Assembly (NCBI GenBank): GCA_922989275.2
Contig: OV277857.1
Location: 2,480,001-2,544,000 of the forward strand
Origin: Gari tellinella
Lineage: Eukaryota; Mollusca; Bivalvia; Cardiida; Psammobiidae
DNA length: 64,000 nucleotides
Direction of reading: 5' to 3'
Made by a program: the position numbers and the translations under genes. Of this stretch, positions 1 to 12,900 are shown one piece after another. The notes beneath the pieces are model-generated. The model searched no databases, was not told where the DNA came from, and worked only from the letters and a program-made list of their open reading frames with translations. Within the stretch, counting starts at the first letter, position 1, and every line of letters starts with the position of its first letter.

Positions 1-303
1 AAGTAAATCCTCGTAAATCGCCAAGAGGTCACGAATTTATTGCTAATTAGGAATAGTAAAAAAAACATGTTTTAAGGTTTATGACTCCTAACGAGATCGG
101 ACCAAAATCGGTACTCTACGTACAGCGACCGGCCTTTCAAATGCTTGAGAACGAACTCAGACCCAAGCTTTTTTACGCGCTGGGTCCGAATCTCATTAGA
201 TTAGGGATCCCCAACCTTAACTCTGATGCTGAACAAAAGGTCTAGAAGTTTTGACTGCGTCCAACTACATGTAGTTCATATTTAGGAAACTGAATATTCT
301 ATA

Positions 304-648
304 TACAGTGCTCCCTCTCTACAACGACACCCAATGGGAGACACTGTCACTGATTGTGTGTGTTGTTCGGAGGGAGTCGTTAAAGGGAGGGGAAATCAAG
401 AATTTGGTAATATTTGCAAACAGCTTGAATCCAGATCAGACGCCGCGTAACGCGGCGCCTGATCTGGATCCAAGCTGTTTGTCCCTCGTTATTATGTTGT
501 TTCTGTTAAACTGTCCAATATGTGACTTTAAGAATAGCAGCAGACGACAATTATTAGCAGACGACATTGCAGTCGTGAATATGTTTTGGGGGTAAGAGCG
601 GCAAATGTTGTTGTAAGGAGGGGATCGTTGTAGCGAGGGAGCACTGTA
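304..648. mobile_element. P1 MITE (pogo-like ends, H1 core)
   Basis: Inverted ends CAGTGCTCCCTCTCTAC (306 on) and its complement (to 646) lie between TA dinucleotides, which is the target preference of pogo/Tigger elements. The centre (about 416-485) is the H1 palindrome: a left arm with GATCAGACGCCGCG and its mirror. The only reading frame (308-595) is the MITE itself, so no gene is called. It sits 277 bp upstream of the gene A start codon. Confidence 0.85.
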
Positions 649-922
649 GATCTAACTGAAATTGTCATTTGCTGTTCCCCCATTGCTGTGGAAGAACAAC
701 ACGTGTGTCAAACAGGTTATACAGGGTAGTTTGACCAAAACTAGTTTGTATTATCGAAGTTTGACTGTATAATATAACTAAACTAGTGTTGATTCGTGGG
801 TCGTTTTACAAACAGGAAGATATCCTCTTATGTAGGCTGGACAAAAAAATCACGTGGTTAAGATTGTTAGCATATTTAATGAATCTGTATTCCGGTAATC
901 AGTTTCACATTGAGACAGCAAG
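649..922 (+). promoter_or_regulatory. 5' flank and probable 5' UTR of gene A
   Basis: This holds no other gene. An AT-rich TATA-like stretch (catatttaatg, about 869-879) lies about 50 bp before the start codon. Promoter and transcription start cannot be fixed from sequence alone, and a further upstream non-coding exon is possible. Confidence 0.3.
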
Positions 923-946
923 ATGCCAGAGACAAATCACAGACCG
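923..946 (+). CDS. Gene A exon 1 (start exon, MPETNHRP)
   Basis: ATG at 923 has A at -3. Eight codons end in CCG followed by gtaaga, leaving phase 0. Gene B has the same design (six codons ending Asn-Pro then gtatgt), which is the main reason for choosing this start. Confidence 0.75.
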
Positions 947-3900
947 GTAAGATTGTTTTCTTTCCCTTTTCAACAGTTTGCCTGTTGCGACTGTTTTTAA
1001 ATAAACATAAACTGTTTGGACCCTGATCAGATACCGCGAAATTTGTATTTGAGAAACAAAAACAGACGACAATATTAAAATAGCAGTGAAAGGGGTTTAG
1101 AAAAATGAAAACAAAAGAATTTAAAAAATCTTTAAAATTACATGGAATGAAATATTGATTGTCACTGATAACTTCAAAGTAACCCTTTCTCTACCATGCA
1201 ATTGTTGCTGCAAATAGTTCCCAACTTTCAGTTTGTTTAACGCATTTCCCTAGAGTGGTCCTCTTTAGGTCTCTACTTATTTCTGTACTGATAGAGAAAG
1301 TAGTTCCAAACTTTCAGTTTGTTTAACGCATTCCCCTATGAGTGATTTTCTTTAGGTCTCTACTTATTTCTGTACTGCTAGAGAAAGTAGTTCCAAACTG
1401 TCAGTTTGTTTAACGCATTTCCCTAGAGTGGTCCTCTTTAGGTCTCTACTTATTTCTGTACTGATAGAGAAAGTAGTTCCAAACTGTCAGTTTGTTTAAC
1501 GCATTTCCCTAGAGTGGTCCTCTTTAGGTCTCTACTTATTTCTGTACTGATAGAGAAAGTAGTTCCAAACTGTCAGTTTGTTTAACGCATTTCCCTAGAG
1601 TGGTCCTCTTTAGGTCTCTACTTATTTCTGTACTGATAGAGAAAGTAGTTCCAAACTTTCAGTTTGTTTAACGCATCCCCCTATGAGTGGTCTTCTTTAG
1701 GTCTCTAATTAAATCTGTACTGATAGAGAAAGTAGTTAACAGCTAGGAAGTGCTGAACGCATTTGCTTTAGCACAGAATGCATTTCCACTACGGATGTGC
1801 AATAAAATCGGTTTTCCAATATACTGCAATTAGTTCTTAAACGATACAATACAATTCTGAGGCTCAAAACCCCGGCTTTTAACAATATACCCTTTATTGG
1901 GTATTTAAAATCCTCTGAAGACGGAGCATAGCTGCCTATATGGCGAGGTAATTGAAAACAGCTATGCACGTAATCCTCCAGCTTGACAGACAATAATGTC
2001 AGTACCAAGCTGTCCTGTGAGTGTTAAGCACAGGTATGCCAACAACAACACCAATATTCCCAAATTCGTTTTGTTCGAACTAAATAAGCCACTTGCAGAG
2101 AACAGGATTTGCCCTTGTTGTTAGCACAGGGCATGGTATAAGTCTCATACCAGATTTAATATCTTTATAAAAATAAAAAGTTTACATATCTGAATGAAAA
2201 ATGTATTTTCAACAAATATGTTTCAAATACTGACGTGTGTCTGTCTTTTTAGAAACAATTTGTTAATTTACAAACAGAAATCTGTAAGAACTTTGTCTGA
2301 AATTGAAAACATTCTCCCCAGATGCATCGTTTTAGTTCGCTTCGATAACACGCAATATTATGGCGATACATATTGCAATACAGTGATGGAGTATCGCAAT
2401 ATATTGTGCTACATATTTTCTGACAATACCCATCCAAAACGAAAATCATTCTAGAAAAAACAATATAACACAAAACAACGCATGGGGCTGTTAATATTTT
2501 CTTTGTAAAGAAGCGTTTTTACACATTTACCTAATGTTTATAGAAATGCTTTATTGTGCTTCGACCATATCCTGATAAAGAGTAACTTTCTAGAGGAAAT
2601 TGTTTCTGTATTATGAGAGATGCTGCTTAACACTTTCCCCATAGTTTCTTATCAGTTATGAAAACTGATTATTGCTCAAGGCAGACTGAATCTGGGCTTA
2701 GAATATTTCAAAATGTACAAATCTGGGTTAATTAGATCTTACTGTTCCATTTAGTGTCAATTTTACTTACTATGTACAATGTTTTAATATAAACAATTAT
2801 AAAAACAGTTGTTGCCTTAGACCATTAGCGATACACCCTTATCACACAACCTTTATCTATACCATGACCTTGACCTAATTTTGACTAAGAATATTTCAAA
2901 TGATTTTACCGCCTACTAGAATGGTTTGATACTTAAATATATGTTGCCTTGGATCATCACAAATACGTCCGTCCCATCCAACCTGAATTTAAACTTGATA
3001 TTGACCTAATTTAAACTTGGAAAATATTCAAAATATATGTTTAATGTCAAGGATGCCACCGGGGCCATAAGCCTTTATTAAGCGCAGTGTTGTTTTCTTT
3101 TATTTTCTAGGCAACTCCATATGTCGGGCCGATTCACTGTGCTTTACATGATGGCATGAAAATCAAAGTTTCTGTGAAGATTGAAAGGAACCAAGATCAG
3201 TAAGTACACAATTCCATGCAGTTACATCTTGAACATTGCACTGCCCTTGATAACGCGTGGATAGTTCCGTTAAGTCAAAACGGTATTAGTAAAACACTTG
3301 GAGATATTATTGCCTTTGATTACTGATTTCAATAAATATATATATCTACACTGAACCTTCTGTTTTATTAATATAAGATTTTTAGTACGTGAATGTTGTT
3401 ATTATCAAGTTTAAACATGGTCAATTGGTGTGTTTTCCAACATGCCGAAAGGAGATCTGCTCCCCAACCCTGTAAACATCAGCGTAAATAATCCATACCC
3501 AAATGATAATGCAGGTGACTGCTAACAACAAGATGAAGTAAAGCAGATGCTTGCTTTAGAATGTTTCTGTATGATGACCTCATTGCTATGATGTCTACGG
3601 TGTAATGGGTTAAACTATATTTTTTCCATTGAATTGTTTAGGTTTCAGATATACCTACAATGTGGACCCAGTACAGCCCCCACCAGAAGTGATGTGGCAT
3701 TTGTCTTCAATCCACGCTTTAATCAACAACAGGTAAACGGGAGAAATAACAGGCCTCAATACGAGGAAGCTTAATTCTAATGCATAATTCTTATGCTAGC
3801 AGGGCTGCCATTTCTCCGGATTTTTCCTGAATCTTCGAAAAAAAATTCTGGTACATGGTACATGTAGCTTAAAGTAGGCTGAAAGTAAAGCAGAATGTGC

Positions 3901-6900
3901 CTTAAGGCACATTCTGCTTTACTTCCTGCCTGCTTTAAGTAGTTACATGTCAACAAAACTAGAAACAGGCTACGTGGTACAGCTAAGATTCGTAAAATCG
4001 CACTTGAAAAATGCAAATTTGAAAATCTTAGGATTTTTCATGCCAACTTATGGCAACCCTGTGCTAGTTATGGCGAAACCATGATAACCGTTGCCAGCAG
4101 CCTGAATCTTGACGCGTAACGAGTGTCAACAGTTTGGATTCTGATTACATCTGTTTTATCATATACAATTAAAACCCTCTATTACGACCACTAAAATTAA
4201 GGTGAATTGAATGTATGAAAAACAGGTGACAACTTAAAAGAAAAGTTACAATAAAACAAAAAGTTTCTTAAGGAGCTTTCTGTTTACTTTCGTGACCTTG
4301 CTTTAAATAGCAACCTGCCTTAAACATCTGATAATTAATCAAAATAAGTTGTCGTTACTGTAATCAAAATAAGTTGTCGCTTAATGTAATCAAAATAAGT
4401 TGTCGCTTAAAATGTAATCAAAATAAGCTGTCGCTTAAAATGTAATCAAAATAAGTTGTCGCTTACTGTAATCAAAATAAGTTGTCGCTTACTGTAATCA
4501 AAATAAGTTGTCGCTTACTGTAATCAAAATAAGTTGTCGCTTACTGTAATCTCCCCTTTTCTCTCTGTTCAGGTAGTCCGTAACTCTTTAATAAACGGTA
4601 GTTGGGGAGCAGAGGAGCTACATGGCAACTTTCCATTCAACAAAGGTTTCAGCTACGACATCAACATACTCGTAAAGAGCACTGGGTTCAAGGTAAGCTC
4701 TTACTTCTAATGTGTACAACATTTTATACACCTATGCATGTTTTTTATTCCAGTTGTACATGTTCTGCTGTCAGATCTTTGACTGCAACAAAAATAACAT
4801 CACATCAGTAAAAAAATACTTCTTCTTTTAATAATATTACATTAATAATATTTGCAAACAGCTTGATTCTGGATTCAAGCTGTTTGTCACTCGTCATTAA
4901 GTGTTTTTTCTGTCAAAATGTCCAGTATGTTACTTTGAGGAAAACAGTAGACGACAATTTTAAGCAGACGACATTGCAGTCGTAAATAGGTTAGACATAA
5001 TTGTCCCGTTTAAGGAACTGCGACAAGGGTCGTTGTAAGGATGGAGTCGTTGTTGAGAGGGCCGTTGTAGAGACGGAGCACTGTACTACTTGACCAACAT
5101 TTCCTTCTAAAGTTTCCTTCCTATCGTGTCGTGGTTCTGGGGCTTAATTGTCATGGGGAATATTTCTATTTAATATACCGAGATTATCCCTTCTGCCAAG
5201 AACTAAAATGAAGGCAGATCGATGGTTTTGTTGCAATGCGCTGCTTGGAAACGAATGCGATTAGCCGAAATCATCTTCCTCAAATCACCATTATCTCATC
5301 TCTTCATTCACCGGCGCTCTATGACCCGTTGTGTGTCACAGTGGCCGTACTTTTACTACTTCTTACACCATCGATAATGACAATGATGATGGTGATGCTG
5401 CTGAGGGTGCTATTGATTTTCATTACGGCAATGACGAAAAAGATGATGATGACGATGGTGATGATGATGACTTTTTAGCTCGCTTGACAAATGTCCAGGA
5501 GAGCCTATGTTGTCACCCAGTCGTTGGCGTTAGCGTTGGCGTTCACGTTGCCGCTTGCATTAACAAATTCAAGAAAGTGTTCACAAGTTTTATGCCCTTT
5601 AACCTACAGTCTCCATATTTGGACCGAACATACATTGGAATAATGCATTTACGTCCTTATGGAAATGTTAACCTCTGTAACATTGACCTTGACCTTGACT
5701 TAATATCTGCGTTTAAGCAGGACCGTACATATGTTCCTGGTTTAAGTTTCCAAATGTCCTTTTAAATTTGAAAAATGCTCACAAATGCTCTACCTCATGA
5801 CTTGAAGCGTTCTTTAAAACTTGTAGCACTCAAACATTTGAACAAGACACTTTCTGTGAACATTTTGACCCGTGTGCCATTGACCTTGACCTCAGCCTCC
5901 TCAGCGTATCTAAAGTTTCCAAATCATTCGTGGTTTAGTGTTGAAAAGTGTTCACAACGGATCAACCCTTTTAAAGTGATTTCAACGGCTTGACCCTTTG
6001 ACCTACAGCTTTTATACTTGCAGCCCACACACATTGTGGCAATTATATGCAATATGTCGAACCCTGTTAATTTCAAAATGTATGTTTAAGTTTTGAAAAG
6101 CGTTCGCAGCGACTTTACATTTTGACCTACAGCGTTCATACTTGCATTACACATTCCTTGGGACAAGACCTATCAATCAGTGTGAATAAAAGTTTCTTGT
6201 GAAGTTGAAATTGACCTCAGTCTCTGCTTTTATATTTCGAAGAGTGCATTTAATATTTGAATAGTGCTAACAACTACTTCACCTACTGACCTACAGAGTT
6301 CAGACTTGCAGAGCATATACCTTAGGACAATGCCTGTTTCTATCTGTGTAATTTATTGACGTCTGAGATCTTGGGCCCGTTTTACTAAACTACTTACGCA
6401 AAATTTTTGCGTAAGTCAACATTTTAAATTTTAATTTATATTTTTTATTATCACTTGCTACAAACAGCAAATAGCCAGATTAGTGGACACGCTTTTAGCG
6501 CGTCCTCTGATCTGGCTATATTTGCTGTTTGCAAACGTTTATGATCGAAAAATAAGAGTTAAACGATTTTGACTTACGCAAAAATTTTGCGTAAGTTGTT
6601 TAGTAAAACGGTCCCCTGGACCTTGACCGCAGCCTCTGCTTATGTTTCTAAATGTGGGGTTGAAGGTTTGAAAATTAGGCATTGCGATTGCCTGTTCTCC
6701 GCCACAATCGCAACCACCGCGTCCCCTTTAACAAATACGCCTTTCATGAACTTTAATCATGAATCTCAACTAATTACAGTAAATTGTTGTTTTTGCAGGT
6801 GTCTGCGGACAGTCGGCATCTCTTTGACTTTACCCACAGGGTACCCATTGACAGGGTCAGTCATTTAACAGTGGAGGGTGGTGTAGAGATCAGGAAGATT

Positions 6901-9900
6901 ACATATGAACCAGAGGTATCATATATTCATTACTACATTTAGACGTGATTCTTTGCCAATAACACGGTTATGCTTACACAATATTATTGCCTTTGCAAAC
7001 AGTTTGGAGTCTGATCTGACGCCTGGTAACCCAAGGTCTGATCGGTTTTAAACTATTTGTCACTCAGAGAAAAAATAAATCGTCAACATTTTCAAGAAGC
7101 TGCTAATTTCTACAGTTTTTTGCATTACGTTTGTCGTTAAATTTCGTTAAAAAAAACTGAAATGAATGACGTATTCGCCACTGTCACAGTTTATGTTGTT
7201 ATTTGTAGTTACTTAGATGGATTTATGTCCACTCGAAGTCATATATTGAAATTTCCTCCCATATCTCCATATTTGGTGTCGATAAGAGCTGAATTTGTTG
7301 CCTTTTCAGACCAGTTTATGGTCAATGAGCATCAGTTTCTTCAGAAATCGCCGTAACGGTCGAAACTTTTTCAAGTTAAACATCAACCTCAAGCATTTAT
7401 CCATTAAATAAGTTGTACGTATGCATGCATCAGTGTGTGAGACACTCCGTAAGAGTAGTCTTGGTCTACATTTCAAGCAATATCCAAGGACAAACATCAT
7501 ATTTTTATACTCACATGTGTCGATTTGACAACTGACGCCATGTTTTAATGGGAGCCGATACGTTAGATTAACGGGAACTGAAGCGTTAAGCGGGAGCCCG
7601 TTCGTTTTGCCATACCAGTGTGATCTCGCGGCCCTGCGGCCCGTCTTTCGAAACATATTACGACCAAAAAAGGTCGTAAGTCAAAATTTGAAAAATACAC
7701 ATAATTTCTGATTTCACCATGTAACCCTGTCTTGTGACATCTCTTTGGAATCGTCTTTTCAAGACGATTCCAAAGAGATGTCACAAAACAGGATTACATG
7801 GAGAAATAAATAATAGTTCAGAATTTTAGAATTTAGACAATATTTGTCGTACGACGTTTCGGAAGACGAACCAAGGTCTTTCGTTAAGACGTCCTGTCAC
7901 AGTGTAGAGCGGGTATTGAATGAGTGTATTTTCAGTATTGAATTTACTGAACGAGTTGGATCAAATAATATGTTGCGAGACTTTGGTGAGCAACACATCA
8001 TTTTATCCAATGATTTTAATAAACACACGAATTTGATATCCTCTACTAATGATTCTAACTTAGATTTACTGCCATTTCTTGTTATCATGAGTTTCTAGAA
8101 GAGTGAAATTGAGTATTTCAGTTCTTTCGATTACTCAATTAGATACACTTAAGAGTTTTAATGCAACTGACTGCTTAAAGAAATATAAGTGTACAGCGGA
8201 AATCTCCTGTAGAAATACCAAAGTAATAAAACACTATTGCAATAACAGGAGCTGAATGTGTTTATTCTAGTAGTGTAGTATACGTGCATGTTTTACAGTT
8301 GTCACATGTAAAACAGACTCACACATACTGTAGTATCCTTTTTAGTGGTCGTGCAATATTAGTTTGGCTATATATAGCTACATATATAATAACATCCATA
8401 TTTACAGCGCCATATGAAGCATTCAGCGATCCACCATCACATACACAATCACGGGGTAGGCTTCGACACCCACCACGGCGTAGACTTTGATTTTGACATG
8501 CATCATCATCATCAAGACTTTCACGACACGGGTTTGGACAACATGATGACGTCAATGGGTGGCTTCTTTGGAGGAATGTTCAATAAGGCTAAGGAGCAGA
8601 CGAAGAAAGTAACTAGTCGACATGTCAACACGTTGTAGTATATTCATATCGAAACTCGATGTATTGTACTTCAAACCTTACCAGTAGTTCATAAGTTTAA
8701 TTTCGTTAAAATCAATTAGTTTAAGCCGAACATACCCGTACTTAAAAATTAAAACGTGGCTAATCCGCGTTTTACTTTTAAATATGGATATGTTCGAACT
8801 ACAGCGAGTTTGAATTATCGAGTTTCGACTTGTACATCGGCCTTGCCGTGAAAAAAATCGACTTAAAGACATTACATGACCAAGCTTGAGTGGTAACACC
8901 TAGTATGGTAAAAGTTTGAGTCAAAGCATGGAGCCCATGCACTTACTCGGCTAGCGTCTAGGCAATGAATCATTCAGGCGTCTCATGTGAGGCCCGCACC
9001 TAATATTTGATAGCTTGGTTAGTAAAATCCATTGAAAAACTTATTGAGATCTATTATATAAGGGCCTCTATTCAAAGCTTCAGATAGCTGAACCGTTACC
9101 TCCACAATTTTGTCATGATCTACCTGTATTTTGACACCTAGTGAATACAATGGGGGTGAATCAATGAATGGACTGGCTTAATGTCTTTAATGGCGTCTGA
9201 ACTTGACTCAATCTGTTTGTCTATTTATTTATATATATATATTTATTTACATTTTAAATTAGGTCGACTGCATAATACAACACATGTAACAAAGTTAAAT
9301 ATATCACAGCAATACATAAGACATTTAGTTCAGTTACAGAACATTGACTAAAAGAAAGCTAATAAGAATAAAATCTTGCATACTTTTGATAAAACTGATT
9401 TCTTAAAAGGATAATATGTGTTGAATTAGTAAATTACCTGCAAAGAGCCTATGGATAACCCAATTAAGCTAAAAGCTTATTTCCAATGGGGTCACTCCTC
9501 ATTATATTTTTATCTATTAAAATATATGATTTTGAAGTTTGGGCATAATTGTCTTATTTCGGGCAAGCGTTATTGTACGGATGGAATCGTTGTTCAGAGG
9601 AACGTTGTAGGGAGAGAGTATTGTATGTTTAAACCCAAATCCTATAGTCACGTATATTTGCGTCCTTCGCAAACAGTGTACATGTGATGAGTATATTCGT
9701 TCTATACAAACAGTAAATACCCAGATCAGAGACCTTTGATCAACGTCTGTACGATTGTTAACCCTTTCCCCAATAGAAGCACCTTTTAGTGCATTCAGTT
9801 TATTACTCCGCTGAAGAAAATAGTTCCAATTTATACAGTCATGAATATGTATCATAAGCAACAGTTTATTTATTCTATCAGACGGAAACTTAAAGCAGGC

Positions 9901-12900
9901 TGAAAGTAAAGCAGAATGCGCCTTAAGGCGCATTCTGTTTTACTTTCAACCTGCTTTATGTAGTTGCCTATTTTCAAAACTAGAAAAAGACTATGAGGTA
10001 AAGGGTTAAACTGCAAAAAAAGGACAAAAAACAATCCCAATTAGTCAACAATTGACAAGACTGTGTTGGAAACTAGAATTGCCCATTTGAAGTTTCAGGG
10101 AGGAAAGAGTTAACGCATTGTTCATATCTTTTCAGGCGTCAGTGTCTATTACTGGTGGTAATTCTAGCATGTCATTCGAAGCTGGTAAACAACCAACAGC
10201 CCCACCAAGTTCCAGCAGTGTTCAGTATCCGGGTAACCCATCTTACCCACAGAACAACCAATCAAATCCGGGAAATATGCCCTGCCCAAATACCTCATCG
10301 TACCCACAGGGCAACCCGTACCCAAATACCACATCGTACCCACAGGGAAGCCCGTACCAAAATACCACATCGTATCCACAGGGAAGCCCGTATCCAAGTA
10401 ATCCGGTTCCATCAGCTTCCAATTATCCAGGAAGCGCGGGCTATCCAAAAAACTCACCATATCCCGGAAACCCTGCAATGCCTAGCAACGCTGGTTACCC
10501 TGGTAACACATCTTATTCATGCAACACTGCTCCAGGTGCCCCAGTATCATACCCGGGAACAGGGCCAGCAAACATGCCAATTATGAACCCGGTAATTTGA
10601 AATTTTCAATTTAGTTTAGAAAACTATTTTTCCAAATACTTTTAGATGTAATATAGTATTCGTATCAAGTACAGTCGAAATTCGATCCGTCGAACTTAGT
10701 TCCAAAATACCCATATTTCAAAGTTAAAACGTGGTATATCTGGTAGATCTATGTTCGACTTAAGGCAGATTGCTTTATCGAATTTCATCTTATGAAATAC
10801 TCGAACGATTAAAGCGATTTCAAAGTATCCAATTTCGACTGTATCTATATAGAGTACTTTGAACATTGTATTTGAAAAGCTATGAAATTCCTAAATACTG
10901 TAATACCTCTCTATCTAATACCACCATAAAATTGTGTTTATTATAAGTGTTATTCGACCAGTGACAGTAAAACTGAATGCTCCTTTCAGAGTTTTCTGTT
11001 TTTCTGTCACCTTGCTTTATGCTGCCACCTCTGTTTTTATAAAGTCAATAAGCTTTCTTTTTAGTGGTTCTAATAGAGAGGGTTTACTGTAAGGTCTTAT
11101 TGGTACATGTATGTTTAAATCTGTCACCCTTCGTCTGATCTGCATAACCGCGTTTATTGTGAAAGAATAATGTCTTTGCATGCTGGGTAATATTTTCGTC
11201 TGCAACGATTGTCGTCTGCTCCTGTTCTAAAAATATAATTTCAAAAGTGTTTGTTCTACTTTCAGCCAGTTCCTTTCAAACACAATTTTGGACCTCTTTA
11301 TGCAGGGAAATTGATATTCGTCAGTGGAATTATTGATCCAAATCCTACCAGGTAATTTTGTTGCAGTTTAAAAAAGGGGGGGTTGTAGTGTAAGGGAGTA
11401 AAAAACAGCTTTACAACCAAGAGCTGAAACTTTGTGTTCGTTGCAAAAATAATGCAAATATAGCTAGACCAGACTCATCATCTACAAATTGTCGACATGT
11501 TTACAAATAAAACTGCCGTTTTGTACATTTGAGACAGTTTATCTGTGTCTTTTATGTAAAAACATTATATTGATGATAGGATTTTACAAAGAATTAATAA
11601 CATGGTATTCATGACATGTATACTATATAATTCTGCGACTTGCATCTGACGCTCTAGTCAGATCAGTGTATATGAATTATCAAATAATTATTATATCATA
11701 CACATATTAGATGGCAGTTTGTGCGACATTCATTGTCAACTCGAGAAACAGAATGGCACCCGAGGTGATGCCGATGGTGACATTTTTGTTATCGAGGGTT
11801 GACAATTTGAATGTCTCGTAAACTGCCCTCTAATACCGGTACTTATTTTATTACACCGAACTGATCAACCCTGACTTTGGAATCGTATAAGAAGCAAAGT
11901 ATACAGAAAGAAAATAAAGAAACGTAAGAGTTACTTGTATTGCCCCTATGTTATATTCCAAAGAATGTCGCATAGCAAAAGAATGTCGCATAGCCCAGAA
12001 AGCAATGTCAGTGACGGTGAAGTTTTTGGATAGATGTAAAAAAAATATGCAAAATGGTACATTTTGGTCTATTGGAAAATCTTGTTAATCTTGTTACTCA
12101 AAGCGAGGTGTAATAAACAACTTTGTTAAATATCGACAGATTCCATGTGAACTTCGTGTGCGCAGCTTCCGGTGATACTGCGTTGACCTTTGACGTCAGA
12201 TTCAACTACGGTAGCGACCGACAGGAATTGGTCAGGAATACACAAATGGGCGGTGCTTGGGGAGCCGAGGAGAGGCAGAAGACCCATTTCCCGTTCTCTC
12301 CTAACTCCACCGTTGACATAGTGGTACTGGTAGAACCTCATTGTTTCAAGGTAGACTATATTTAAAACTGTTGAAATGATCTTCAATTTAACATTGAACT
12401 CTAAATTCCTCACCAGGACGAACTATGTGTACACCCATTCTCTTCAATAAGTATTTCGCTGCCAAATTAATCGTGAATTGTTTACCCCTTCACCGGTTTA
12501 TTGTCTGCTACTTTAATATTCTTTTCTGCAAGATCGTTTCAAAGTGAGATTCAATATACAGTGGAGAATCTGTTATTCTTTCCCGTTTAAACGCAAACGT
12601 ACGCAAACGCAAAGAACTAAAACGTAGAAAAGAACAACTTTTGGACAATTCTGATAATTCTTGTTTATCTTGGTGGCAAACAGTTTGGAGCCTGATCAGA
12701 CGCCGGGTTACCCGGCGTCTGATCTGGCTCCAAACTGTTTGCACTGGAAATAATAGTTTTAGCGTAAACGCGTTTATTGGGAAAGAATAACAGATTCTCC
12801 ATTGTAGTATGACGTAGGCAATATCGATACGGGTGACAAGCAGTTTGGATCATGACTGTTTTGCAAAATCGCCTTTTGGCGCCGTTGGCAGTGACCGAGT

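Noticed and set aside
5331..5765. 144-aa frame with an Asp-rich stretch
   Set aside because: The Asp run is the GAT microsatellite and the rest is the 150-bp repeat; no splice or start support.
10155..10586. 143-aa frame overlapping gene A exon 7
   Set aside because: Shadow of the Tyr/Pro linker in another frame; the galectin frame joins both neighbouring exons with correct phase.
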